Shown here: positions 33,802 through 46,773 of the stretch, in pieces
Numbering within the stretch: the stretch's first letter is position 1
How the letters are laid out: each line of letters starts with the position of its first letter
From: Apostichopus japonicus
Taxonomy: Eukaryota > Echinodermata > Holothuroidea > Aspidochirotida > Stichopodidae
Assembly (NCBI RefSeq): GCF_037975245.1
Contig: NC_092582.1
Coordinates: 8,930,501 to 8,994,500, forward strand
Direction: 5' to 3'
DNA: 64,000 bases
Notes under the pieces: generated by a model
What the model saw: only the letters and a program-made list of their open reading frames with translations
Database searches by the model: none
Told to the model about the DNA's origin: nothing
Translations under genes and position numbers: made by a program

Positions 33802-36800
33802 GTAACCAAAAACCAAACAAAAGCCTTCATTTCATTATCATGATCAGTAACACTACGCAAAACTAGACCTAAGGCTAACACATAACACGTTAGGATAACG
33901 TCAGACGTGTACGGTCTTATTTATGCAATCACGTTCGCAATTCCCATATGGTAGTCTAGACCTGTACTTTTTGGGCTGTATACGCTGTACTGAGTGGAGG
34001 AGCTGGCCAAGGCAGATGTAGACGTTCTGTTATTCTTTTTAACCTGCACGTAGGCCTTAGTTTTATTTTAAATGTAAGGTAAAAAGGTTAAATTTGTGTT
34101 CAGGAGGAATTGACACAAAATGACTGGTGGGGCCTGACCCAAAAGTAGGTTAACAAAAAATGTCGGTAGGTTGCATCATTCCTTTCATATATTATACATT
34201 TTCCGCAGTTTTAATATTAGACCATGGTTTACTTTATTAAAGTTATTTCCTTGGTAAAAGCAATCACTAAAAAGAACTAAGTTAGAAGTAGGCCTAGTCT
34301 GTTGTTGACTTTATTTTAGCGCACATTTTAGGACTTTAATGTAACTTGAAGGTTTAGGGTATCATGCTAAGTAGCCAAGCACAGCTGGTTCAATTTCATT
34401 ACGAAAATTACAGAATGATTATGCAATTCCCACTTGATTGTCTTTACTTACTATGTGATATTACTTGCTATGTGCTTGAATTCTATATTATAGGGAAGTT
34501 GCATTTGTTTTTTCTTTATTAGGAGAGAGGTGGAGACAACTCTTTTAACCATGGAGCTCTTACCTTGAAGTATAAATTAGATAATGAATTTGAACTGGTG
34601 TTTGTGGTAAGTGGTTTTTGTGGTAATTGTCTTGAGCAGAACCATCCTTATAACTTCCTTATTTTCAACATGAAACAATTTTTTATTAGCAAGACACTCT
34701 ATTAGCAGTAACCATCTGTGAATGACTTTTTGTACAATTTTAGTTTCTAATAAAACCAGAAAGCACAATTAATATTCCAAGCAAAGCTCATTATTAGGAA
34801 TTAAGACCTTGAATAATTTTACAATGCTCTTTGGAAGATAACTTATTGATATTTTTTAATTATTTTTTTGCTTTGAAAACTTACAGACAATCTATTAAAT
34901 GTCTTCTTCTTTGTTATATCTGTAAACGCAAATTTCGACAAAACTAATGGAAAAGAGAAAAATTCAATTTGTTTCAGAGATGGCACTTAATCAAGTTTAT
35001 CACAAGTTGCTTTACAAGTTGGTGCAATACCAGCACACTATCTGCATTTATTATATGAGCAAACAACTTTTTACACTAACTTACTATGTTCTTGTTTTGT
35101 TCTCATTTTTACATTTTAATTTTAGGTTGCTTACCAAAACATCATACGTTTGTCGTACATTGACAAATTTTTAGATGATATCCAGAGGGCATTCCGAGCT
35201 AAATACGAAGATGCCTTAAGGACCAGGAGTTACGGAGGAAACTTTGAGTTTACGAGTGAATTTCGTACCACTCTAAAAGATGCAGTGGCAAGCAGCGATG
35301 CACAGAAGAAAGTGGAGGTGAGCGTTAAAACAAGCGAACAAATTAAGGGAGAAAAAATGATCAAATGTTACCTCGTACTAGTGTTACAGGCCCCTAAGTA
35401 ATCTCAATAATTTGTATGATTTTTGCAACAATTAGTTGTATTATAAATCAATATTACAGAATATTATAAATTAATCTAAGAATCATAGTATAGAACTGCC
35501 TGGTGTGTGTGCATATCTGGTGTGTGCAGAATATTTGGAAAAGTTGAGAAGCTTCTAGAAGAGTTAGAACATTTGAGAACAATTTAGAACATCTCAACAC
35601 AGTACACATTGGAACATGCTAGAACATTGGAGTGCTGCCAAGGGGACATCCCCTGTGCTATTTTTAGAACACTAGGTGAGGATTTCCTGGAAAGGTGAAG
35701 TGACCTTTTGGATTGGTTGAACTGAGCTGGAGCTACTGTAAGATGCTTCTAGAATGGATGGACATTGCAAGATCTTTCTGGACTTGTGAAAATGCTATAT
35801 AAGCACCTGATAATTTGAGATCAAGAGTTTTTAACCATCTTGGCTCCAGGAGTTTAATAACATCTCGCTCAAGTGAATCCTACAATTCCAGTGTGAGTAA
35901 ATACTCACTTAGTTTGACAGTAGAGTTATAGCTGTCTTTTTATTAGTGGATTTGCTACAAGTTTACCAGCTTCGAAGTCGCCCATCGTTGTGTAGCCGTC
36001 TTCGTTTCTGTGCCAGTCAGCACTACTTATTGTGGCCTCTGAGTTACCCAAGGACAGGAATCCAAGGATAAACAAGCTGCAAGCACAACTTGGACATTCA
36101 ATAGTAGTCGACCTCCGAAGTGGAAGTCATCAAGTTGGGAGCTGGATTTCTTCAATATTGGACATTCGTCCGTCTACAAGTTTCGCCGGAATATTCGCCA
36201 GGACTTTTTGTCACTGGACTTATGCTGCAGCTCGCGTCGCGGCACACACCAGGTCGTGAGTAAATTATAGTATAACTTATTAAATCTGTTTTAGTGTAAA
36301 CTGCTTAGATATTGATAAATGATCTTTGTTTGATTTTAATTAACTTGAACACACAATTAAATAAATACTTATTGTTATATTTAAAGTTAAATTTTACAGT
36401 GTGCTGTTTAGTCATTTGAGTTGTGAACCCAAGGGGAGGTGTATTCTGGCCTTGATCGAGTTGATCGTAACACTAGTTTATTGGATTGGACCAAAAATCG
36501 CAACCTGGTAGCTATATTGATAAATTGTCTGCAAGTGAAGATGGTAAAACCATGACAGTGTGCAGTATTGTACAGTACAGTATTGAGTACATGTTGTCCA
36601 GAAAATCGTGCTGCAAACTTTTATGAACAAGATTTCTTTAAATAAGTATGTACGTGTTGTATACTTGTGGGTATTTAGGTGAGGCTTTATATTTCATGGC
36701 AATTTGACAAGTTTACAAAGATTTTTGTATGCCATTTTAGTCTAGTCATCATCCCAGAGAAGAACCTTGTCAAACAACTAACTGTACTGTAGAAGTGTCA

Positions 36801-39800
36801 AGAAATATTATATGAGGTTTGTAGGTTGTGATGTTACAAGTTTAGTTGCAATTTATGAAATGTAGCATGTGCTTATGCCAGCATATTTTGACCTTCAGTT
36901 GTCACCCCAAACAAAAGTATTATATATCCCAGGCTGTTTTATATTTTCATAATGTTCAAACTGCATGAAGTGTGTGGTCCATTGCTGTTTGGATTCTCAA
37001 ACCTTATAGTTGCTGGTAGTTTGGTCAGGGCTTTGAACTGTGACATTAAGACTGATTATGACATAGTCACGAGAATGAGAGATCATCTACACAATTTGAA
37101 TAAGAAGAATTTGTCGTGTTTGTTCTTTACAACATTTTGATGGATGCTTGATTGTGTTTTTGCGTTTCCTTTTCTTTACTTATTCTGCAGATGAAATCGT
37201 TTGAAGAATCTTCAAAGTCCAAGAAAACTATTAATTCCATGATAATGAATGCGGGTGATGATGAGAAGAAAAAGGGAGCAGGTATTTATCTCTTCTCACT
37301 ACTTGTAATATATAGGGAGATGACATACTGTACTTTACCCCACATCAGAATTGTGAGGAAGTGTGTGAGTGGGCTTGTGGGTGAGTGTGAGTCAGCGAGG
37401 GAAAAAAGGTCCAGAACTTATCCTAGACCCTAGTTCCAATCAAGTTCAAACTTGGAGGGTAGGTACTGTACCTGACCATGTTAACTCATGCTTGCCATCA
37501 ATAACATCATATGTCAAAGGTCAAGAAATCTAAAATTCATGTAGGTAAAGTCAGTAACCACATGATATTTAGAGACTGATTATGCAAATATTAAAATAAG
37601 ACAGATTGAGGTTTTAGGGTCGGGGTCAATTGAGGTCAAAGGTCAAATTCACAACTCCTACCAGACCGTAAGTACGATCAAGTTCAAACTTGGTGGGGGC
37701 TTGTAAGCCAGGAGGTTACTGGTTCGAATTCCATGAAATTAATAGCCTAAAAAAACGTTTGTTTCTTTCAAATTCATGTATCACATTTTACAGTATTGAA
37801 AAGCTGCTTGCTGTGATGCTTCTAGGTGTTATTTCCTTCATGGTGTTACTTTAATCAGGTGCTGATGGGACTCCAAAGAAGAAGAAAAAGAAGAACAAAG
37901 GGGCAAGCAACAAAGGAACTACCAATGGTGTCCCTGCGCACGACACCACTAATGGTGTCAGTAATGGCACCATGGAAGACTACCAACCAAAAGTCACCAA
38001 CGATGACGGAGGTCTGGACGAGGAAACCAGACAACAGAACTTAATGAAATTGATGAAGAAGGGATCAAAACCAAAGGAAAAGAAAGAAGTCAAGTAAATG
38101 AAACAATGCAGACAAATTAATTCATCCCTTATGTATGTAACGAATTGGAAGCCATGTTGACCCTTTTGCAAATCATGCTGGTATTAAACATGATTTGTTT
38201 TTAAATATATAAGCTTTGATGGTTAACCATCAAGGCCTTGTTTTTCCCCTCAGTTTAGTTTTGTTGGGTATCATGAGCTGGAGCTTTGGATAGGTTCTAC
38301 TGTGACTTTTATACGCAGATGTACAGTGGAGAATGAACTTTTTTGACTATTGGAGATACGGAATTGTGAGCATTATCCTATCTTCCTTTTCTTTTCTTTT
38401 TCTTTTTTTGTAAATAATTAGCATGCTGAAAGTGTACATGATTTTATATGTTGGGTTTAATTTCTTTGCACGTTTTCCAACAGAAAGCCACCGACAAAGA
38501 AAGGGAAACAGAACCAAGACTGGGGACTGAATGGGAAACCCAGAGATTTTGCTGATCTGGACTTTTCTAAAAGTAAACAGCCAGTAGAGGCGACTGATCC
38601 AGATCTAGAAAACGAGGTATGAAGGAAAACTTGATATTTTGGAAATGTTAACTTCATGTTCATCTCACACTGATTCTGTGATTTATTGTTAGCTTTTAAT
38701 CTGTGTCTCTTACATGTTCGTTGTATGACAGTTCGACCAAATGTATTATTTTCTTGTTGTTTTGTTTGGCTTTATTTTTATGTTGATTTTTTTACCTGTT
38801 TGAGATAACCTTCAAATCACATGTGTCCAGGAAGAAGGGGTGTACTTGATAAATCTTAAGATGAGAGAGTAGAGAGAATGGAGACTGGAAGTTTCAAAGA
38901 GAATTGATCATCAGTGTTGTAGAGTAAAATTTAACCTTTAAACCAAAGAAATATAACACAGAAAGTTTAGTTATAACGAGACAAAGGTCCTAATTTTGAA
39001 TATATGTATGAAATATGACTGACATGACTTTGTACCTGTTTCACAACAGAGGAAGAATGTCGGCGAGAGTGCTACCATTCAGGATTTAGCAGAAGAGTCC
39101 AGTGATGGAGAAGAGGAAGAAGAAGATATTCGTCAGGATGCAGCTAAGTAAGATCATTTGGTTCTTAGATACAATTCAAGGCAACTGTATGCAGCATGAT
39201 ATCTAAATGAGCACAAAACTATGACGGTTATGTTCGTCCTAAAAGAGTCACGTCGTTGATGGATTTGGGTCGTATCTTCTGCGACCTGACGAAAAAAACC
39301 TTTGGCAAAGTCGACCTGTGATCATCTGTGAAACACAAAAGAAAGAACAAATATATATATATAGACATGTGTGGTAAGCCTGTGTCTTTGGGACAAATTG
39401 CACATATAAAACCACTTGCTTTGCTGTGTTTCATGTATGTCTAAAACATGTGTGAAAATGTGTGGAAACCCTGTGGATTCTGACACATGTTACAAAGTGT
39501 GATATTAATGTGTGTCTCTATTAACCTGTGGCAAACACAAGAACAGAGAAACATATATATATGTCTATGAAACTTCTGTGTCATACAAAATCATGTGTTT
39601 CTTAGGTCTAGTTCACACATTTTCATACATTGGATTTTTTGCCACAAGTTGTCACCGATTCCTGCGTTCTGCGGTTTTTCCACTCAATTTCCCATGAAAA
39701 AGCCTTTGGCAATGTGTGACAAAGGGTGAAAACGTACTAACGTGTGTTACAATCACAAATTTTCAGTGTAAAATCTGTTGGTTTCCAGAGATAAAATCAC

Positions 39801-42800
39801 AAGTTTCCATCTGTGTTACAGATCCTTTTGCAATTGCTACCTAAAGTAACAGTCACTCCTGCTCTTTAAATGCTGTCTGAAATTTAGAGCATTCTGATTC
39901 GAAAGTGTCGATATGTATGCCTTGTCTCAACCTCACTTTTCAGTGATTTCTTTCTTTCTTTGTACTGATTTTTTTGTACCTTCTCTTATTTCAAGGACTA
40001 AGAAATCCAGTTACGGCCTATTTAGCATGTTCAGTGGCCTCGTCGGGTCAAAGAAACTGAGCAAGGAGGACATGGGCCCAGTCATGGCCAAAATGAGAGA
40101 TCATCTCATTGGTGAGCAATTTAGGTTTCAATCATTACTGTGATAAAGATGTCATTCCCATTATGGACACAAATGTGGTTGTGTCTCATGGCCTTCGGGC
40201 AACAGCTCCTTCATTGTGAGACATCTTACAGTGTGCTGTTGGTTCTGCTATATGTCACCATGTATCTGTTAGTTAACATTGTTTCATCAAGCATTACTGT
40301 TACACACATCATGAAGTAATATACATGTAAGCTGTAAGATGCTTCAGTGTATCATAAGTTTTCCTTGCCGAATAGACAATGTTTTTTAACCCTAATCTGT
40401 AAAATGGCACACGATATGAAGAAACGTTTCAACTGAACTTGTGTCAGGATTTCTTATATTTATCAGTATGAGTAGGTATCCTTTGTGAAAATGTAGCTGT
40501 AATTATGTATGTACTCTAATTATCTAAATAATGATGGAAAGAAATTCAAAAACATTACTCTCAGAAGGATTTAGTCAATTACAGTTATTCTTATTGTAAC
40601 AGCATTCGTCTGTTTCTGTCTCGTGTCGGTATAACGGACCGGTCATGATGTGTCTCTCAATGTCTCATTTAAATGGATTGTCCCATCCCCAGACTTTTAA
40701 TTCAACCACTGTAGTTTTTACTCTACAGCCAAGAACGTTGCACAAGAAATTGCTGAAAAAGTCTGCGATTCAGTTGCCAAGAAACTGGAAGGAAAAGTAA
40801 TGGGAACTTTTGACCGTAAGTTTTTCACTTGGAAAGTTTTGTCTACATCACTATTATTACAGACTAAAGAATTTTATTGCAACTGGGGGAAATGTTATAC
40901 ATTAACATCTAGACCATAAATGTTTCAGTTAATACCGACTTGTCAGCTGCAGTTTGCCTTTAATAAAGATGTCTAAGTGCATACATATATCTCCACACTA
41001 AGATAGCTTTCAGCACGTTTCCAAATATAAATCTTTGGCAGGTGTGGCCAATGTGGTACGAGCCGGGATGGAGGAGTCGTTGGTACAGATCCTGACACCT
41101 CAGCGCCGTGTTGACATCCTCCGGGATGCCGTGGAGGCAAGGTCCCAGGGGCGTCCCTATTCCGTCACCTTCTGTGGAGTTAATGGAGTTGGGAAATCAA
41201 CCAACTTGGCCAAGGTAAATGAAGAAAAATCTTTGTCATAGGAAGACCATCCAATTGTGAATTTTGCGAGAACCGCATAATTAACAATAAATTCTCTTGG
41301 CAGTGGATTCAGCAATGCGGTCAGAGCTCCTACTCTATATTAAGAGGGCACTTGATATTCACAGGGTTACTTTGTCTCCCGTATCTTTGGGGTAGAAAAA
41401 ACCCAAGTGTCAGGTTGTAGTTTTATTTGTCAGTGGGCTTGCGGCTGCCAAACTTTATGTTAACTTGTGTTTATTCACCCATTAAGTATTATTGTAGCTA
41501 AACAGAGATTTATTTCTCTTCAGTTGATTGCCAATTTTCCTCTCACTTTCAGATTTGTTTCTGGCTCGTAGAGAACAAGTTTCGCGTCTTGATCGCTGCC
41601 TGCGATACCTTTCGTTCTGGCGCCGTGGAACAGCTGAGGACCCACCATCGAAGGTTGAATGCACTCCACCCAGTCAAAGGGGGTTCTCCTAATGTGTTCT
41701 TGTTTGAAAAGGGGTATGGGAAGGACTCGGCTGGAGTCGCTATGGAAGCCATCAAATACGGTAAAAAAAATGAGATTGTTGTTTGTTGGGCATTGAATAC
41801 ATTTGACATACAGAAAAAGATAGTCCAGATTTTCTTGTTTAGACTCAGGGTTACATGTAAGATACAGAGGTGTCTGAACCTGCTATCATGACTAGTTTAA
41901 CGCAAGGAGTGTAATGCCCACTTAAAAATTGACTTGTGTATCGGCCTGGCCTTTATCAATGTTAAGCCGGCAATTAGTAGTCTTCCAGGGTGACATTTCA
42001 TGAAGGGGATCTTTCAACAGTAATGACTTTACTGAACATGACCATCATTCTTGCTACTGACAGTAATGACATAATACAATTTCAAGATGATGTAAATCTA
42101 CGCCTAATGCCTCCCCCTAAAAATACTTATGGTTCATTTTAAATACACTTGAATGCTTACCATTTCACAACAAAAATGAAATGCTTTGAAAAAGTATCCA
42201 CAAATCACACTCAAGAAATACTTTTGTTTTCACCATTCCATTGCACTGTGATATGGTTAGTCTGCTTTAGATGCCAGTGACAGTCACAAAGAAACAATGT
42301 TGGTTAGATTCTGCTGGCTAAGTTATTATTGTATGTTGTCTCTACATTCTTTTCAATGTAACCATCACATCACTAACATCAGGTCAACTTTATTGCTCCT
42401 TTAGCTAATGACTTTAATTACGACATCGTGCTGATTGACACGGCTGGGAGAATGCAGGATAACGAACCTCTCATGAGAGCCTTGACCAAGGTAAGTATTA
42501 AAGCAGCTTTTTGCGTCTTTTTCTATGATATTTCTCAACCTCACTGACTCCACTATGCCATAACGACATACGTAACTTGCATATCTAATTAAATCTTACT
42601 TCAAATGGTGGCATAAAAGTCTAAAAATTTGCAACTTTCAACTTTGTTTTTCTCCAAGATATTTTCCGTTGGAATCCCAATTAACCTCGCCCATAATATG
42701 AATATTTAAACACTACGAACGTCATTGACCAATGTGTAATCCAACACCAAGCTTGATTTGTGTACAGTCTATTTGGCAGTTGTACCAGGGAGTTCCATAA

Positions 42801-45574
42801 CAACTCTCTGGTTGTGCCAACGCAAAGTCTTGAATCTATTTTTAGCAACGGCTCATAACTAAACCTGCATCTCTGATTGGTTGAATTCAAACTAGTGGGT
42901 TTGGCGTACTGTAAGAAATTAATTTTAAATGTGGAATTTTGTCGTGGATACTTTTCTCATTCTCTGCAAATATCCTTAATTACTCGCCAATTAACGATGT
43001 TGGCAGGGAAAAACTTGGCTGATATCTTAGTTTGCTGTTTTGTGATTGATATATGTAAAAAACTCGATGGACATGTCAAAAAAATAGAAAACGGCGACCA
43101 AACGCAAAATGCTGCTTTAAGAGATATCAAGCATTAAAAAATGGACCATAATAGACTACAGATGTAACCAGTTGGTCAACAGCTTATATTACTTGGTGAA
43201 GCAGTCTTTTCCTCTGGCATGCTTGTATTATTATGACTGCCAATCATCTGTGATAAAAGAGACAATCTTTGAGCAATTTGACAAAGAGGAGGGGAAGAGA
43301 AGGGATGAAGTGTTGTATAATTCAAGTGGTCCAACATATTTCGATATCTGGATTGCCACCTCCTGCAACTAAGGATCTTGTATAAGTGTATGTCCATCTA
43401 CAGACATATATCTACGTTGTTTCATCTCAGTAAGTCTGCAACAATTTTCACGCCATCTTCCTTTCTTCATGAGGGAGGGTTACAGAGGCTTGGAGAGGAA
43501 AGAGAATTTTTGAGGGAGAGGGATAGTAGGTATTAAGATAGAATGTGTTGGTGGATGAGGGTTTTACTGTAGGAGTGGAATGTGGTTGATGGATGAGGGT
43601 TTGGGGTGGATTGTGTTTGGATGAGGGTTTTAGGTGTGGAATGTGTTTGATGGATGAGGGTTTGGGGTGGTTCGTGTTTGGATGAGAGTTTTGGGAGTGG
43701 AGTGTGTTTGATGGATGAGGGTTTGGCGTGGATCATGTTTGGTAGATGAGTGTTTTGGTGGTGGAATGTGTTTGATGGATGAGGGTTTTAGGGGGGTGGG
43801 ACAACTGGGTAGAAAGTGTGTTGCTAGAGCTAGATAAACCATGGTATGGTGTTGTGAAATGAAATCTGGTTGAGGTAATTTGTGATTGTATTGGACTATC
43901 AGTTTGAAATAAATAACAGTCTCACTCAGTGTGCTGATGCCAGATAGTACACTTCTGTCCATTTGTTTGACCAACTTGGCATTCCATAGTGATTTTCTTA
44001 GTCGTTGCTCTCCCTGAAACTGGTATATTACCAGTGCTGTATTGTTGCTCTTTATTCTTTTTAAAGTTGATCAAAGTAAATCAACCGGACCTGGTTCTTT
44101 TCGTGGGGGAGGCTCTTGTGGGTAATGAAGCTGTGGACCAACTGACCAAGTTCAACCGAGCCCTGGCAGACTTCTCAGAATCCCAGCAACCTCGCCTCAT
44201 CGATGGCATTGTGCTCACAAAGTTTGACACCATCGATGATAAGGTAAGTTCTACGAAATGACATGTTTCAGTTCTACGAACTGACATGTTTTTTTTATCT
44301 GAAAGTTAACTGTTGTTGAGAGTTTTAGAAAAAGAGCAAAGAAATTTTTGGCTAGAACGAGATTCAAACCAGTGAGCTTTCAGTCTTACTGGCACCCCTA
44401 GCAAAGAAAAGGCTATATAGGGATCACCACAATCTAAGGCTGGATACTTCATTCGGGAGAGGCTGGAGAGGGCTGTAACCCAGAGGTCACTGATTTTAAA
44501 TCCCCTTCTAGCCATTAAAATTCCATTGTTTAAACATTTCCCAGTCACTTTTTTTTGTTTTTCATAGATTTACTTATATAATGATATTTAATAGAAATCA
44601 CTGGTAGAAATATCCCGGACTCATTTTTTCAAACACTTTCAAAATGATAAAGTTTTATGAAAAATATGCAAGTAGATTGAGTATTGATGATATTTTGCTT
44701 TAGTTTAGAAACCTTTTTTTGTTAACCATTATTGTTATTGCTCTATTGGTCTAACTTTTTGAACCTCTGGACAGGGTTTTATTTCAATTAAAAATTGTGT
44801 AAACAGACAGTAGTTGATTGTCACTTTATACTTGTGGCCACATCCATGCCTGAAATGTACATCTTGTTGTAAGTTTAGCTTTGTAAGCAATAAAGAAATT
44901 CCTAGTTTTCCTGAAAATAGCCTGTAGAGGATATGACATACAGTGTACTCCTCTTGCTGTTTTTCATTCTGGGTATTCCTCGTCCTACCCACCCATCACT
45001 AAAGGCATTGAAGACTCGCCCCAAACCGCGTGCCGCGCTCTGAAAATGTTAACTTTCCGTTGCTTGCAAGTGAAGTTTCTGCTTGTCGCTACAAAATGCA
45101 GACAGTAATGAAACGTGATACCTTGTTATCTTTAGCTGGACCTGAGATGTCCATCGCTGTATCATTTGTACAGTGCTGTGGGTATTGACCGCAGCTGTAT
45201 GTACTGACTGTACGCATAGTGTCTAATTACCAAAGGTAGCAAGCTGCATGCGTATTTTCTGGGATCGATGGTGGTGTGTAACACTTTCGTTACACCACAT
45301 TCGAAACTAGGTCAGATAACCGGCATTAGACGTTTCCTTTTGCGCGAGTCTTCACACCCTTTAAGTCGGTGTTTAATGCTGACAGACAGTTCAATTCCTA
45401 CCTGCTCCTTTCTTTATCCATGCACTCTCTCCCATCTCTTCATAGGTCGGAGCAGCCATTTCCATGACGTACACTACTGGTCAGCCAATTGTCTTTGTGG
45501 GAACCGGACAGACCTACAGCGATCTCCGAAACCTGAACGCCAAGGCTGTCATAAATACTCTCCTCAAAGCCTAA
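33685..45574 (+). CDS. SRPRA: signal recognition particle receptor subunit alpha (docking protein)
   Basis: Fourteen coding exons, 641 aa (human about 638): 33685-33801, 34523-34606, 35126-35317, 37191-37281, 37859-38093, 38484-38616, 39050-39147, 39996-40111, 40729-40815, 41042-41214, 41553-41760, 42405-42490, 44067-44243, 45446-45574. All junctions are in phase at GT-AG sites. Residues 1-131 form the SRX (longin-like) domain that binds SRP receptor beta. A Lys/Glu-rich charged linker follows, then the NG domain. GTPase motifs are GVNGVGKST (430-438), DTFRSGA (460-466), DTAGR (523-527), TKFD (591-594) and GTGQ (618-621). The protein docks ribosome-SRP complexes at the ER membrane, and GTP hydrolysis releases SRP. 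No frame break is seen. Confidence 0.97.
34523..35317 (+). CDS. SRPRA: SRPRA exons 2-3: rest of SRX domain
   Basis: Exons 34523-34606 ([20 protein letters not shown] onward) and 35126-35317 ([20 protein letters not shown] onward, ending KKVE). Both are phase 0. Confidence 0.96.
35382..36472 (+). mobile_element. 1.09-kb solo LTR in SRPRA intron 3
   Basis: It starts TGTTACAGGCC and ends GATCGTAACA, giving the TG...CA and TGTTAC/GTAACA inverted ends of an LTR, and is flanked by CTAG at 35378-35381 and 36473-36476. Internal marks of an LTR promoter and terminator in the plus sense are TATATAA at 35796-35802 and AATAAA at 36360-36365. No second LTR and no gag or pol is present, so it is a solo LTR left by recombination. 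A 4-bp duplication fits BEL/Pao or Ty3-type elements; the family is unresolved. It sits 64 bases past a SRPRA donor, in the same orientation as the gene. Confidence 0.85.
37191..39147 (+). CDS. SRPRA: SRPRA exons 4-7: charged linker
   Basis: Exons 37191-37281, 37859-38093, 38484-38616 and 39050-39147. The linker is basic ([14 protein letters not shown]), contains [17 protein letters not shown] (the conserved W patch before the NG domain), and ends in an acidic run ([12 protein letters not shown]). The exon 5 donor is read as AA then GTAAAT so that the next exon completes a Lys codon. Confidence 0.88.
37420..37705. repeat. diverged direct repeat, spacing about 238 bp, in SRPRA intron 4
   Basis: 'atcaagttcaaacttgg' occurs at about 37439 and 37677, preceded in each case by 'agaccctag' or 'agaccgtaag'. 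Between them are repeated 'ggtcaaaggtcaa' phrases. Confidence 0.6.
39996..40815 (+). CDS. SRPRA: SRPRA exons 8-9: N domain helices
   Basis: Exons 39996-40111 ([20 protein letters not shown] onward) and 40729-40815 ([20 protein letters not shown] onward). These are the helical bundle preceding the GTPase core. Confidence 0.95.
41042..45574 (+). CDS. SRPRA: SRPRA exons 10-14: GTPase (G) domain
   Basis: Exons 41042-41214 (P-loop), 41553-41760 ([11 protein letters not shown] insertion-box region), 42405-42490 (DTAGR), 44067-44243 (TKFD) and 45446-45574 (closing GTGQTYSDL, ending LLKA). All catalytic motifs are intact. Confidence 0.97.
42785..42811. repeat. imperfect hairpin, near copy of the 11.93-kb hairpin
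   Basis: CCAGGGAGTTCCATAACAAC then TCTCTGG: the same sequence as at 11930-11958 with a short deletion in one arm and one change in the other. It lies in SRPRA intron 12. Confidence 0.55.
43541..43800. repeat. 61-bp minisatellite in SRPRA intron 12
   Basis: GATGGATGAGGGTTT recurs at 43588, 43649, 43710 and 43774. Each full unit also holds a second, shorter half (TTTGGATGAGGGTTTT), so the array is a two-part higher-order repeat. It is G/T-rich on the plus strand. Confidence 0.88.
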
Positions 45575-45575
45575 G

Positions 45576-46541
45576 GTGAGATAGTGTGATTAATGTTGAG
45601 GGTTGTGTAATTTGTTGGTGATGTGTTGTGTTAAGCATTTGCTGTGTTGCTATTCGTTGCCATGGTGTGGTAGATGTACTGTACTCAAGCATAAAGGGAG
45701 AGAAATTATTTGACAACTAGCCAAACATGTTGCCTGCAAGAAGGTTCTCAATATTCTATTAATGGGAGCCGGAACCTTACAGCAAAGAAAAAACATTGAA
45801 ATAAGTATAGAATGGGGGAAGTTTGTGACCTAGTTGTGATAGGTTATTTCAACTTAACAGATGGACAATGGACATGATCACATATTTCAACAGAATTGTA
45901 ATATTCTCACTTTTACCCGGGAGTAGGTACACCCTTTAATGATGCAAATTGGGTTCAGAAGTTCACTGTGGGACATAAGATTAGTTTCCTACCCTCTCCC
46001 ACCTGTGTTACATGGACATGTGATGTGGAAATGTAGGTGTGAAGTAAGTGTGATATTAGTAGGAGTAAAATGGTCATATCCACATAGATCTCATAGTATA
46101 TCTAATGGGTATCCAACAAATGTGGGAACAGAGTGGGGGGGGGGGGGGGGATCAAGTCTCTGATTGGTACCTTGAACAAAAAAAATTGTTTATTATTCAG
46201 CCATATTTTTTTCGTGGATCTTGGAAGTTCAAAACTCAAAACGCGTATCGCAGTACTTCTCCAGAGATCTGAATTGTATCTGGGACTCCCGATGGTATTT
46301 GATAGTTGTTCTGTGAAAAGCATATTGCTCACAGAGTAAAAACGTACAGCAAAATTGCACTTTGATGCCTAAAGAGCTGAACGTCTGTGACAACAAGACT
46401 GCCTGGAGATAAGTCCTGTGTCTTAAGCCAGTAAAAATGCTAGAAATAAAAGTCAAGCGAGTGAGGTTTTTGAAGTGTGAATACCGCCTGAACCATCAAG
46501 CTCAACTATCATTATCATGTTTTTTTGTTTTTATTCCCCAG
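45576..46541 (+). other. SRPRA: 3'UTR intron of SRPRA
   Basis: The stop TAA (45572-45574) is followed by G and then GTGAGA. A matching acceptor, TTATTCCCCAG, ends at 46541. The stop is one base from the exon end, so the intron should not trigger nonsense-mediated decay. A pure G tract lies within it near 46136. Confidence 0.6.
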
Positions 46542-46767
46542 GGTCAGATTGAAGATGTGTAAATGGCGGTTTATCCTGTTACCTATCATCAACTTTAAAT
46601 CAGACACAAGTATAATGTTACAGCAGTTTCACTTGACCAACGGGGAGTGACCCTAGATTATTCAACAAAGATAACAAACAAAAGCATCATCAATGGAATG
46701 GGATCGTTGAGAGCGTTCCTGAGCGGTTACTTTTAATAATGCCAATATCTTAAGCCATTACATGTTT

Positions 46768-46773
46768 ATTAAA
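46768..46773 (+). terminator. SRPRA: candidate poly(A) signal of SRPRA
   Basis: ATTAAA about 230 bases into the final non-coding exon. Other A-rich candidates follow downstream, so the actual site is uncertain. Confidence 0.4.

Noticed and set aside
33516-33881. 121-codon minus-strand open frame over SRPRA exon 1
   Set aside because: It is the antisense shadow of SRPRA exon 1 (33685-33801), which matches the family exactly.
36032-36259. 75-codon open frame in SRPRA intron 3
   Set aside because: It lies inside the solo LTR and has no gag or pol similarity that I can see.
37713-37740. tRNA B-box-like GGTTCGAATTCC
   Set aside because: No A box, cloverleaf or 3' terminator at the right spacing; at most a worn tRNA-derived SINE.
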